Shown one piece after another: positions 21,268 through 33,200 of a DNA stretch of 64,000 nt. Below the pieces are notes generated by a model. The model did not search any database, had not been told where the DNA came from, and was given only the letters and a program-made list of their open reading frames with translations. Every line of letters begins with the position of its first letter. Within the stretch, counting starts at the first letter, position 1. Origin of the DNA: Lampris incognitus (Eukaryota > Chordata > Actinopteri > Lampriformes > Lampridae); NCBI RefSeq assembly GCF_029633865.1, contig NC_079212.1, positions 84,674,172 to 84,738,171 of the forward strand, read 5' to 3'. The position numbers were made by a program, and so were the translations under genes.

Positions 21268-22820
21268 GCCACAGCGATAGGGGCTATGCTGTCTCAAACC
21301 CAGAACGGTGTGGAGAAGCCCATCACCTTCGCCTCCCGTGCCCTCAACCTGACCGAGCAGCGGTACTCCGTGGGTGAGCTCCACAGACGGACACTGACTG
21401 TGTGGAAAAGGACATTGTCCAAATGCTACACACACCCCTTCAGGCCACTGTCTCTCTGCAGAAGCTGAGGGCAGCCTCCGAACAGGACCCTGTCCTCTCC
21501 CAGCTCCGCACCTACATCCAGAACGGCTGGCCTCACAAGGTCCCAGAGGAGCTGGCTGCGTTCGCCCGAGTCAGACAGGAGCTCTCCTGCTGGAACGACA
21601 CCTGCGTGGCACGTGGGTTTTGCACAGTGGTCCCGGCTGCTCTCCGTGCACGTGTTTTGAATATGGCGCATGAAGGCCACCTGGGCATTGTGAAACTGAA
21701 ACAGCGCTGCCGAGACCTGGTGTGGTGGCCGGGGATACACAGAAATATTGAGGCTCTGGTGAAGGACTGTTCTGCCTGCCTTGTGAGTGGCAAGACTGGC
21801 CACCAGGCTCCCCCACCCCTGCAACCTCTCGCCTGGCCTTCTCAGCCCTGGGAACACCTGCAGTTGGACATTTGTGGTGAGATCCATGGAGTTCCCCACC
21901 ACCAACGCTTCATGGTGGTCGCCTACGATCTACACTCAAAATGGCCTGAACTCACCACTTCCGGCACTGTGACCTCACAGATCATCGACTTCCTGGACTC
22001 TCTTTTCTCTCGCTGGGGCCTCCCAAAGACCATCACCACTGACAACGGCCCTCAGCTGGTCTCTGCTTATCTCGAAAGCAAGGGCATCCGTCATATACGC
22101 ACTGCGTACTACCACCCCCAGGCCAATGGCGGCGTTGAACGTTTTCACCAGTCACTGAAGAACGGCCTCAGAGCACACATGGCCCAAGGGTGCTCTTTCA
22201 CGCAGGCCATCCGTCACACTCTGCTGCACTATCGGGCCACACAGCACTCGACCACAGGCATCTCCCCAGCCCCTCTCATGCTAGGCCGGGAACTGTGCAT
22301 GCCCCTTGACAGGCTCCGCCCCTCCACACCCCAGGCACCTCCCTCTGGGGTCAGAGCCTCAGTCACTTGTCAGCAGACGCGGATGAAGCAACGGTTTGAC
22401 CAGTCAAAACGAACCAGGGTGCCAGACATCAATGTGTCAGACTGGGTCAGGGTCCGCAGGCCCCACAGGGACAATAAAATGGCTTCATACTGGTCCTCTC
22501 CTCTCCAAGTCACCTGTCAGCTGGGCCCAGCCACTTACTTCCTCAGCGATGGCACTCGGTGGCACTCCAGTCGTCTACGGAAGGTGTCAGCTCCGCCACG
22601 CACAGCTGGTGACACAACCTTAGCCATTCCCTCAGCATGGCGAGACGCCCCGGGGCTTCATGCAGATCCTACACGGGCCCCAGACATTCCTGGGCCTCAG
22701 CTTCCCCTGCCTTCCCCCTCCCCACCTCGGCCTGCCCAGCCTCAGGCCGCCCCGCGACCTGTTCGCACACGTTTACGCCCTGGCCACCTAGAGGACTTTG
22801 TGTCAACCTTTCATGTTTGA
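21268..22820 (+). pseudogene. Element C: RNase H remnant and integrase
   Basis: After the TAA, RNase H continues (IGAMLSQTQNG ... ALNLTEQRYSVGE) but an internal deletion near 21385-21400 joins it to the integrase region. From 21402 one open frame of 472 codons holds HEGHLGIVKLKQRCRDLVWW with the HHCC finger, the core with Asp in LQLDICGEI and ITTDNGPQL, and the Glu in GGVERFHQSL. The integrase thus looks intact while the enzyme chain before it is broken. Confidence 0.88.
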
Positions 22821-22842
22821 AATCCTGCCGGGGGGGGGGGAA

Positions 22843-23042
22843 TGTTATGTCTGCACACATCGACAGTGCTGCATTTGATTTGGTGCTGTCCTATTGTGCT
22901 GGGATCGATTGGTGATGCCTGCGGGCTCTGGGTTGTTTGATCGGGTCTGCCTGTGATGCTGTGTCAGTCTAAATAAAGAATGCAACGTAGCGGTTGTGTC
23001 GAGTGGCAGCGCTGTTTCCTGACGTGATTTCTACATACAATA
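22843..23042 (+). mobile_element. Element C: 3' LTR
   Basis: tgttatgtctgc ... ctacatacaata, 200 bp, directly after a polypurine run. Confidence 0.92.
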
Positions 23043-23047
23043 CAGCC

Positions 23048-24535
23048 ACAACTGCCAGCAGCTCCCGGTTCCCGACATCGTAGTTCTCCTCGGGGGGGAG
23101 GAACCGGCGAGAGAAGAAGGCGGATGGGTGGGCCTTCTGGTCAGACGCTGGGAGAGGACAGCCCCCAACCCGGTGTCCGAAGCGTCCACCTCTACGATGA
23201 ACTGCCTCTTGGGGTCCGGGTGGAGCAGGACCGGGGCGCTGGTGAACCTCTCCTTGAGGGACGGGAACGCAGAGCGGGCAGCCGGGGACCAGATGAACGG
23301 CTGGGAGGGGGAGGTCAGCCTGGTGAGAGGTTCTGCCACGCGGCTGTAGTTCCGGATGAACCTCCGATAGAAGTTCGTGATGTGGGATCGGGCCAGTCCA
23401 CCGCAGCCTGGATCTTGCGGGGGTGGGCTCGGGTCTGTCCCCTCTCAACGACGAAGCCCAGGTAGTCAACGGAAGGGGAATGGAACCGGCACTTCTCTGC
23501 CTTGACGAAGAGCCGGTTCCGGAGGAGACGTTCGAGTACCCGGCGGACATGCTGGACATGTTCCTTGAGGGTCCTGGAGAAGATGAGGATGTCATCGAGG
23601 TAGACCACCACAAACTCGTCGAGCATGTCGCGGAGAATGTCATTCATGAGAGCCTGGAATACCGCCGGGGTGTTAGTGAGGCCGAACGGCATGACCAGGT
23701 ACTCATAATGACCCCGGGGCGTCTTAAAGGCTGTCTTCAACTCCCCCTTCCGGATCCGGACCAGATGATAGGCACACCGGAGGTCCAGCTTAGTGAAGAC
23801 TGTAGCCTGGATGAGGGGCTCAAGGGTGGAACTCATGAGAGGAAAGGGGTACTTGTTTTTGACGGTTATCTCATTGAGTTGGCGATAGTCGGTGCAGGAT
23901 CTGAGGCCCCCGTCCTTCTTCACGAAAAAGAATCCAGCTGCCACCTGGGAGGACGAGGGCCGAATGAGCCCCGCTGCCAAGGACTCGGAGATGTACTCGT
24001 CCGTCGCAGCTTTCTCGGGGATGGTCAGACTGTACAGACGACTGCTGGGAAGGGGTGCCCCAGAGTGGAGGTCGATAGCACAGTCATAAGGCCGATGAGG
24101 AGGAAGAGATTGGGCCCGGGTCTTGCTGAAAACCTCACCTAATTCAGGGGGAACAGAGGAGAGGTCGGGAGGCGGGGTACTAGGGGCACGTCGGGGGGCT
24201 GGGGCGGGAGCAGCCTGGAGACATTGGGCATGACAGGAGGAGCTCCACTCCATGATGGTACCGGAGGCCCAGGCGATATGTGGCTCATGCTGCACGAACC
24301 AGGGGCGCCCTAGGATCACAGGGACTAACGGGGACTGGATGATGTAGAACCGAAGTCTCTCCACATGGTTACCTGCTATGGTGAGAGAGACAGGGTGGGT
24401 GCATTGGGTGATGCTGGCCAGGCAGCGCTCGTCCAGCGCGAAGGTCTCCATGGGCTTCTCTAGCGGGATGTTAGCCTGGGCAGTAAACTCCCGAGTCCAG
24501 GAAAGACTCATCAGCCCCCGAGTCGAGGAGTGCAC
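23048..24535 (-). pseudogene. Element B: reverse transcriptase and RNase H (first part)
   Basis: From 24535 down to 23315 a 406-codon frame covers the end of protease, the linker, and an RT with [29 protein letters not shown] and the box [12 protein letters not shown], followed by the thumb. A frameshift near 23350 leads into RNase H ([18 protein letters not shown]), ending at VAVVLY, where element C cuts in at 23047. Confidence 0.9.
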
Positions 24536-25755
24536 CCACCGTGAGTCGCTGGTCAGCCCAGGCCAGGGTAACGCTAACTAGATGGTTCTGTGGGGCAGGA
24601 CGGCGGGAACAGGAAAGTCGGCTCATTAGGATCTCCCGGGGCCCCAGTGAGCTTAGTCTTTTGGCCGAGTGGGGCAGCCGCTGATCAGATGTCCCTTTTG
24701 GCCACAGTAGAGGTATTGAACCGGGCCTCCCGTTCGGCCGGACTAAGGCGCGCGCGCCCCAGCTGCATAGGTTCCTCCCCCGTCGTGGTCTGGGGCGCGG
24801 GGGGAGAAACGGCCACAGGGAAAGTGGGGCGAACAGGAGTAGGGATCCTGTTAGGAGTGCTGGACGACTGGGGAATGGACGGGGATCCACGCAGGGCTCG
24901 CTCGCGCCTCTTCTCCCGGAGGCGTCCGTCGATGCGGATGGCGAGCTTGATCAGGTCCTCGAGGGAGGTGGGCTCCTCCCGGGTGGCTAGCTGGTCCTTG
25001 ACAGCCTCGCTGAGACCTCTCCGGAAGGTGACCCGAATTGACCGGTCGTTCCAGCCGCTCTCAGCTGCGGCCAGCCTGAACTCCACCGAGTAGTCTGTGA
25101 CACTGCCCTGCTGGATACTGCTCAGCCGAGCACCAGGGTCCTGGCCACCAACCGGATGGTGGAAAACCTTCCGTAGTTCCGCCTCAAAGGCCTCGTAGGT
25201 GAGGCAGAAACTGGCCTTCATGGACCAGGAAGCAGTGGCCCACTGAGCTGCTCGGCCTGTGAGCAGGTTGGTCACGTAAGCGACCCGGGCAGCATCAGAC
25301 GTGAACATGCTGGGTTGGTGCAGGAAGACCAGCTCACACTGCATGATGAACGTGGCACAGGTCTCAAAGTCGCCATCAAACGGTCGTGGGCTGGAGAGGC
25401 AGGGCTCCCGGGGAACTGGGTTGAGCCCCACAGGGTTAACCGGGGCCGCGGGCCCAGGGGGCGGGTTACCCACGACTCCAGGGGCAGGCTGGCCCGGCGG
25501 CTGGATGGTGAGAGCCGCCGTGATGGTTTGCAACTGCCGCAGGATCTCTGCTTGTTGGCTCGCCAACGCCGCCTGCTGCCTCGTTAGGTTACCCACACAG
25601 GCCTGGAGGGGCGGGACCCGAGTCTGAAGATCTCTCACTGCGGCGGAGGCCGCCTCTAGCTGCTGTGTGTGGGAGTTAGTCAGTTGGATCTGTCCGATGA
25701 GAGCCGCTCGAAGCGGGCTGGCCGGTACGCTCTCTGTGTCGGCTGGTGTCGTCAT
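24480..25755 (-). pseudogene. Element B: gag and protease
   Basis: Gag starts at 25755 (MTTPADTESVP), directly beside the LTR. It has a coiled N-terminal part, the capsid block PRPFDGDFETCATFIMQCELVF and a basic C-terminal part. A frameshift near 24710 destroys the zinc knuckle (the CGQKGH-type core is readable in the neighbouring frame). Protease [12 protein letters not shown] is at about 24500, again followed by a frame change. Confidence 0.88.
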
Positions 25756-25756
25756 G

Positions 25757-25766
25757 GTCAGTTCGT
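25757..25766 (-). promoter_or_regulatory. Element B: self-priming primer-binding site
   Basis: The ten bases gtcagttcgt next to the 5' LTR are the reverse complement of acgaactgac inside that LTR at 26066-26075. Tf1/sushi elements prime reverse transcription from the 5' end of their own RNA; this pairing is what that mechanism needs. Confidence 0.65.
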
Positions 25767-25768
25767 AC

Positions 25769-26183
25769 TGTTAGGGTTTGTGGAAGACCCCAAGCGCACG
25801 ACACCAGACAGAGATGGGGTTAGCCGAAAACTGGCGTACTTTATTCCTTACGCGTACAAATAGTCAAACATCGGAAGGCAATGAGCGACAAGGAAAAACG
25901 GAAAGTCCAAGGGGAAAAAACTCGCGGGTAATCCAAACGGGAACACGGCAGGATACTTCCACGGGGAAACTTTGCAAGGGAAAAACATGAACCAAGGGCT
26001 GGGGTGAGTTCGGAGAGAAAAGGACCGTGAGGGAAGAGTAGCCGCTACTGCGAGGAGGTTACAACACGAACTGACAACGGGCGCGTGGGAGGCCACCAAA
26101 CTTAAGCCCAGCCCTGATGACTAAGCCCGGCCCTGACGAGCTGATTGGCTGCCGGCGCGGGGTGGGCGGGCCATGGCGCGGGG
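25769..26183 (-). mobile_element. Element B: 5' LTR, main part
   Basis: Matches 16852-17260 with a 20-25-bp length difference near ccctgatgactaagcccgg. It is broken at 26183 by the hAT element and ends at 29086-29109 (gcgcggggtggg ... ccataaca). Confidence 0.9.
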
Positions 26184-29085
26184 CAGGCCCGTAGCCAGAA
26201 ACATATTTTGGGGGGGGGGGGTCGGGCAACACTGCCGAAAGCTACCGGTAAATAAAATTCCCACACTGTATACTATAGCCTAATGCCCAACCGTATGGTA
26301 AATGTCAACGTATTAATGGCCCATAGGTAATCATCAATGCATTAATAAATAAAAGTGGGTCTTACCTTATAAAAGCAGGTCCAATCGTCTTTTTTGTCTG
26401 TCTGCAAAAGATGTCCAGTACCTCTTCCGGCGTCACCACAATGTCTCTGTGCTCCGAGAGCAATGTCAGTCCATTAAGCCGTCTTCCCGTCATTGTACTG
26501 CGCATTTTGTCCTTGATCCTTCCCAGACGGGAAAAACTTCTCTCGACATGGGCACTGGTGACAGGAAGCGTGGTCAAAACGCGGAGAAGCTTGAAGATGC
26601 TTGGAAACAACTCACTGTTACAGGCATTTAATGCCTCAATGGCATTTTGTGGAACATAAGTTGCAGCTTTCCATTTATCCCGCCAGGTGTCAATTTCTGA
26701 CTTTACAACTTCCAGATGCGGTGACACTTCATCAGGATACAGGTTGGAGAGCGCTTGAGCTGAGCTGTCGTTCAGCATGCTGACCTTAGATGGCAGTAAG
26801 GAGCAGAGGTTGGAGATCACATTTCTGTGTTTGCTGAAGCGTTCCTTCATCTGTGATGAATAAAAGTCAAGCATGACTATGAAAAGCTTTTGCCGGTAGT
26901 GATTTTCACAGGCCTTCAATGGATCCTCATTGCAGTCCGCGCCTCTTCGTGGTCGAAATTCAACCCCATACTTGGCTGCTTGGGAAGAGGTCTTTTGGAA
27001 AATCTGCCTGAACTCCATCTCAGAGTTAGCCCTCATCTCATCTACCTGCTTAATAACAGCATCAGCAGCTGAAACGCAACTCACCAAGTCACAATTTTCC
27101 TTCTGAAGGAAGGTGGACAGGTGGTAGGTTTTTGCAAGCATCTTCTCACTCACATTCATGGACAGCATGAATTCTGCATTGTCAGTTGAATTAAAGAGCT
27201 GAGTGGCTTTGACAGATGTGTCTCCTGTGAAGGTTTCACTGATTTTCTGCAGGCTGGATCGCACAGGGTCTAAAAGCTCGTTGAATGTAAATATTGCGTC
27301 GTGGCGTTCGACCCATCTCGTTTCACACAACTTCGTCAGTCGCGTTTTCTTGCAGTCGGGTAAAAGACGCTCCATCTCGTGTCGCAGACTGGCAGACCGC
27401 AAAGCCGAATCATGGAAAAAAGTGCAGATTTCCGAGACAATTCCAAAGCAATTTCGCACCATTTGTACAGTGCAGCACTTGTTTAGGACCAAATTCAAAC
27501 TGTGGCTGGCACAGTGCACATAAACTGCTTGCTTGTGCTTCTCTCTGATTTTAGCTTGGGCACCATTTAAACGGCCACTCATGACAGATGCGCCGTCGTA
27601 TCCCTGGCCACGTAACAACTGTAAATCAACGCCTGCATTTGTCAACTGACTTTCAATTGAATTGGCGATTGCCTCCCCGGTTAACTTCTCGATATCAACA
27701 AAGGACAAAAAATCCTCTCTGATCTATATTGGCTGTCATGCTGGTTCACGTATCTGACACAGACAGAAAGCTGCTCCCGCCCTGAAACAGCTATCATTTC
27801 ATCTGCCAACACAGCGAAACACTGCGCGGAGTTTACTTTCTGCACCAGTTTGTTTGTTATCACATCTCCAATTATGCTGATTATTTCATTTTGTACATCA
27901 GGACTGCAGTAGCTAGCATTTGCTGCACATTTACTCAAGTGTTGTAACAGTACCGTGTTGCCAGATGTAGCCCTAAACCTGAGTAAAGCCTTGAAATTTC
28001 CGTCATTGTGAGTTGGCTCATTCAATGTCACTGGTCCTGAATCAATATCACCTCTCAGGGCGAGTTCTTGGCGACCGCAAAAAATTAACGTTGCAATGAT
28101 GCTTTTGAGTTTTTCTCTGTTTTCTTGGACTCGCTTTTTTCTCTCTGAATCTAGCCTCAGTGAAATTGCATCCATTTTATTGTTGAGAACCATTTGGAAA
28201 TTGTCCGCTTTCAAACTTGCATCCTTGTGATATGCCTTTTGTGCATGGTCTTTGAACGTCTCTAAAGCATGTTTCCAGTCTGAGAAGTGGACATTAATTA
28301 GCTTGCCAGCTTTTCTGTGCTCTCCCTTGCCCACATGCTCGACTGCAAACGCAACACAGTGCTTACAAAAACAACCGTCGGACCTTGTTGAGTATACTAG
28401 CCAGCTAAACTGGTCAATCCCATGACGTTGGAAACGTAGTTTACCTCCTAGTTTTGTAGGGAATGTTTGTCCGATATTGGCCGTCCAGTCCAGTGAGTAT
28501 CTTTCTCTTCTCTGTTCGTCTGATATTTTCCCACCAATATAATCCACAAAGTCGTGTGAAAACGTTTCCGAGGTAGAGGACGGCGGGTCTGCTAACACTT
28601 GCTCCGGAAAACGTTAGTGACCAGATCATCTGTAATGTTCTTTTTTTTCTTTTTTGAGTCGGGACACGTTGAAACAAAAAAATCACTGATTTTACGAATA
28701 TTAACTTTACTGCTCTTGCCTGATTTACAGGTAGCTTTCGGCGGCTCCATTGCTTTTGAAAAGCAAACTATAGATCGACCATTTAGCTAGCATAACCAGT
28801 GGCAGGTTGCTTAGCTGACTCGTCAGACCCCTGAGCCAATCAAAAGCCTGTGATTTTATTTCTTTTACGAAACAGACCAATAAGATACATCATGTTTGGA
28901 AACAAATTAACTGACAGGTTTAACGCCTGTCAGTCACAATAGATGCAGTGTATGAGTAGGCTACAGGGGCGGTGACAAATAATCAAAACGATAACTAAAT
29001 AATTATTGGTGCCATTTCAGACGGGCCGTGGGGTTTCGGGGGGGGGGGTTCAGACACGAAAACCACCTACCTGGCTACGTGCCTG
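26184..29085 (-). mobile_element. hAT transposon (2.9 kb)
   Basis: Terminal inverted repeats CAGGCCCGTAGCCAG (26184) and CAGGCACGTAGCCAG (complement ending 29085), with an 8-bp target duplication gcgcgggg at 26176-26183 and 29086-29093. Runs of g lie just inside both ends. It is inserted in the 5' LTR of element B. Confidence 0.95.
26362..28750 (-). pseudogene. hAT transposase (ZMYM1/TTF-finger type), two frameshifts
   Basis: Starts MEPPKATCKSGKSS at 28750. A TTF-type zinc finger region (YSTRSDGCFCKHCVAFA) comes after a first frameshift near 28615. The RNase-H-like core starts at FAVLADEM, with a second frameshift near 27720 just before FVDIEKLTGEA. The GYDGASVMSG and HCASHSLNLVLNKC blocks follow, and the C-terminal hAT dimerisation region reads LPVTSAHVERSFSRLGRIK. 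About 795 codons, normal for this group, which host gene models often call zinc finger MYM-type 1-like. It is a transposon gene, not a host gene, because it lies exactly inside the inverted repeats. Confidence 0.92.
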
Positions 29086-29109
29086 GCGCGGGGTGGGCGA
29101 GCCATAACA

Positions 29110-29283
29110 GATGCCCTGTTTAGCCAGAAGGAGGCCCCCACCGAACCTGATCACATCGTCCCTGCCTCATGTGTTGTCGCCCCCGTCTCCTGGGAAATTG
29201 AGTCATGCATCACGAAGGCTCTCAACCCGACCCAGGTACAGGCCCTCCTGATCCAGTTTGTCCCCAAGGCAGCTCGTGTATTG
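29110..29283 (+). pseudogene. Element A: integrase-linker fragment
   Basis: Resumes the pol of element A after insertion B: DALFSQKEAP ... CVVAPVSWEIES ... VQALLIQFVPKAARV, i.e. the linker before the integrase zinc finger. It is cut off at 29283 by element D. Confidence 0.85.
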
Positions 29284-30000
29284 TGTAACGGGGGCAGTCC
29301 TATGCTGTTCTATGCTGGTCAGCCTGCTGCACGCCCGTCACTCTCATCATTAGCTCTGCGTTGTGTTCTATTTTGGGTGGGGCCCCAGGTGTTGTGGGGG
29401 GCCCTCAGTCTCTCATCATCATCATCATCATCATGATCAAGGAAGGAGGGGGGACACACAGGACTCTATTTGGCCCACCTTGCCATTTATTTTGGTTTCA
29501 AACCCTTCGACAAACGTCCAGTCCTCCAGCGGGAGCGGTGTTTCTTACGGACGTGGGGGTTGAAGCTCAACCACTGCCCGGACTTTACTCGTGTGCATTA
29601 GAAGGAGAAACTGTCCACGGGACTCCGATGTAAGAAAGGATAAACAAGTATTTTATCCCACAGCTTGCAGTATCTTCTTACAGGGATACTCAAGGTTACG
29701 TTCTCCTCAACCAGCAAAACTGTGCTACGGTAAGAAACACGCGTGGCTCGGCTCGATCGCTGCTTGAGACTCCTCCCACAAAACAAAAATGGCCTCTCCC
29801 GCGTTCCCTCTTCCGTGTACCCACAAGACCTCTCTCTTAAAGCGACAGTACAAGTATATGACGGTCGTTATAAAACATAAAAGTAAATAATGACATAAAA
29901 TAAAATGTAGTAAACACAAATAACAGCACACAGACAGGATTTGGTGATATTTCATACTCAAACAAAATAAAATAAAAACATTAATTTTAACCTGGTTACA
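29284..30000 (-). mobile_element. Element D: 3' LTR (717 bp)
   Basis: About eight substitutions and one 4-bp indel from the other LTR by eye. Contains a short (ATC)n run. Confidence 0.92.
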
Positions 30001-30277
30001 TTCAGCCCTCCTGAAATTCACCAACATCCTGACAGCAGGATAAAAAGAGAAAGAGGAAAGGAAAAGCCCATCACTGACTACTGGCACAAGTGAAAAGAAG
30101 GACCTAGTCCTCCAGTCAACTTAGGAGCTACCTCGGTTGATCAAGTCTCAGTATTCCCTTAGATCAATGTGACGCCTGATACGCCACACCATGGACTTGG
30201 CCCAAAACAACCCTGTCTGATAGACACCTAATAACTCAGATTAAACTAGTCTGAATGACTCCAACCTCCATCAAAGT

Positions 30278-33200
30278 TCAATCCCTCACACTCCGTAGAA
30301 ATGGCATCTGAGCCATCGATTCTATTAACCTGTTCACTGACCTCACCACCCTCCCTGTGCGTGTCCTAACCCGACCAACGCTCTCTGCTTGTGTGCGTGA
30401 GACAGTGCGAGCTGCAACATCTGTATCGAGTGAGTGTGGTGCTTCTGTGTGCGAATCAGTGTGAGATATAACACCAACATCGATTGAGTGTGATGCCTCT
30501 ATGTGTGGTGCATGTGTGTTGTGTGGTGCGTGTGTGTTGGGTGGAGTCTGAGCAGTGGCCCCCACAGGACTGACTACCAGACTAGACGGAATGAACTCTT
30601 CCGCTTCTGCCCACTCAGATCTAGGCGAGTCTCCAAGTGATGAGACTGCTAGCCCCACTGCATCCCCTGAGACCGTCAGGCCATCTGCACTGTCCTCCTC
30701 ATCGGACTCTGCGCAGTCAAGCAACTGACTGGTTGTACTGGACTCCTCACCCTGATCTAACTCAGGAAGGGGCAAGAAGTTGACCTCCAACAAACGGTTC
30801 CTGTGCACCACCCTGGTGTACCCCTCTGCATCCTGAATCTTGTAGACGTGGATATTGGGGTTGACACCGACAACCGTGTACACGCCGTTCTCCCATTTGT
30901 CAGCCAACTTTCTCTTCCCTCGCTCACTCTGGTTCGCAACCAAAACACGATCCCCGACAGACAGGACAGTGCCCTTGGCGTGTCTGTTGTACTGTCGCGC
31001 CTGATGCTGCTGCTCAGCCGTGGAGTGCTTCTGAGCGATCTCCATTGCACTCCTTAGACAGGAAAGCAGAGACTGAGCGTAAGAGTCATAGTCAACAACG
31101 TGAGGGTCATGCAAAACCTGCCTGAACATAACATCCACCGGCAGTCTTGGGACACGCCCATACATCAGGAAGAAAGGCGCGTAACCCGTGGTCTCGTGAA
31201 CAGTGGCATTGTACGCGAGCGTGAGAGAATGGATCTGCTGAGGCCACTGTTGCTTCTGCTGAAGCGGAAGGGAACGGAGCATATTCCCCATCGTGCGATT
31301 AAACCGCTCTGTCCCGCCATTACCCATAGGATGGTAGGCCGTCGTGTGGGACTTCGCTACACCCGCCAACCTGAGAAGCTCTGCAATCAGGTTGCTCTCA
31401 AAGTTTGTGCCCTGGTCAGAATGTATTCTCTCCGGAAACCCGGAAACACAGAATACATGATCCCAGAGTTTCTTGGCGACCTGCTTCGCTGTCTGATTGG
31501 CGCAGGGGAACGCGTGAGCAAGCTTAGTGAAGTGGTCAGTAACCACTAGGACATCGACCGACCGCTGCTTACTGTCCTCAGCGGACCAGAAATCCATACA
31601 CACAAGCTGCATCGGTGCGGAGGTTTTAATGCTCTCCAGGGGCGCGCAAGCAGCTGGCTCTGGGGTCTTCCCAAACACACATCTCCGACAGCATCTGACA
31701 TATGCTCTGATATCCCTCTCCATGTCAAGCCAATAAAAACGCTGCCTTGCAAGAGAGAGAGTACGGTCCTGGCCCTGATGACCAGCGTGATCGTGGATGC
31801 CAGACAGTGCCTTGTCTTTCAGACTCAGAGGTAAAACATACTGAGACCTCCTCTGCTTGGACACTGGGTCCTTTGTCACCCTGTACAAGACACCATCATT
31901 GACTTCCAACTTCTCCCACTGTTTCAACAGCCTGAGGACCTTCTGGTCAGCACCATGCCTCTCACGTCTCGATGGCCGCTTCCGAACAGCGACAAAGGGC
32001 AACACCTTGGAGATGCAGGGGTCCTGCTCCTGACTCAACCTGAGCTCCTCGGTGGATAACATTGGCAGTCTATCCTGACCACCCGACAGATGCTGAACGT
32101 GCTGGACCAAACTGAGTGCTGTGAATACTGATGCATCAGGCCAGTCACATTTGGCTTGACAAAAAGCCTTGACCTCAGCTGCATCACAAGCAAACCCAGA
32201 TCGCGCACTACTCACTGTTTGGGACTGGCAACTGAGTCTGAAAACATCCTGCACAGAGTCCCCCTCAACCCCGTCGGCTTCCTGAACAAGGGCCGGGTAG
32301 GGCTCCCTAAGTAGCCTCTGACTGACGGGCTTGGAAAAAGGGTCGCGACTCAAGGCATCCGCCACCACGTTTTTCTTCCCTGGCAGGTGTTTGAGATCGA
32401 AGGTGTAAGACGCCAACTTAGACACTCAGCGGATCTCACACGCGTCAAGCTTCGGCTTCGTTAGGAGATAAGTCAGCGGATTATTATCTGTCCAAACGGT
32501 GAAGCTTTGACCCTTCAGCCAGTGGCTGAACTTTTCACAAACACTCCACTTCAGCGCCATGAACTCCAGTCTATGAGCTGGATACTTCCGCTGTGAGGCA
32601 CTGAGGGACTTGCTCGCAAAACCAACAGGTCTGGCCTTGGACTCTCCTCGGGGCACTTGAGACAGCACCGCGCCGAGTCCGTCCAAAGACGCATCGACCG
32701 ACAAAATGAAAGGCACCTCAAAGTCTGGATGGGCAAGCACCACACACTCCAGTAACATCGTCTTCAACAGATCAAATGCTTCCCCACATTCCGCCGTCCA
32801 GTCTGCGGAGGTAAGCTTACGGAAGCTGCCATGGGGCTTCTTATCCTTAGCTGACCTCCCCCTCCTCTTTTGTCCAGCTGTAAGGGCGAACAGGGGCTTA
32901 ACCACGGAGGAGCAGTTCGGGAGGAAATGCTGGTAGTAAAATACCATACCAAGGAAAGATTTGATCCTACGAACAGAAGGCGTGCACCCATCACCTTCCA
33001 TGAGATCCTGCACTGTCATGTTGGAGATTACCTCTACTTTGGAGGGATCGACAGACACACCTCCGCCATCAACCACGTGGCCCAAAAACCGCACCTGCTT
33101 CTGCAGCAGATGACACTTTTTTGGAGCCAGTTTCAAGTTGTTCTCCCTCAACCTCTGAAACACAGTGCGGAGCCTCGACAGAGCCTCAACCTCTGACGGC

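Larger units (their letters stand above)
18905..23042 (+). mobile_element. Element C: Ty3/gypsy retrotransposon (4.1 kb)
   Basis: Complete structure: 200-bp LTRs at both ends, primer-site-like ttggcgacgaggatgg right after the 5' LTR, a polypurine run of g's before the 3' LTR, and a 5-bp target duplication cagcc (18900-18904 and 23043-23047) within the RNase H region of element B. Confidence 0.95.
16852..29109 (-). mobile_element. Element B: chromovirus (Tf1/sushi type), split by element C and a hAT
   Basis: Whole element, 12.3 kb including its own insertions. LTRs are at 16852-17260 and from 25769 to 29109. A 5-bp target duplication gatgc lies at 16847-16851 and 29110-29114. Its host is element A. 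Coding order on the minus strand: gag, protease, RT, RNase H, integrase, chromodomain. Confidence 0.92.

Noticed and set aside
26362..28750. Host ZMYM1-like gene
   Set aside because: It lies exactly between hAT inverted repeats with an 8-bp target duplication and has two frameshifts, so it is a transposase.
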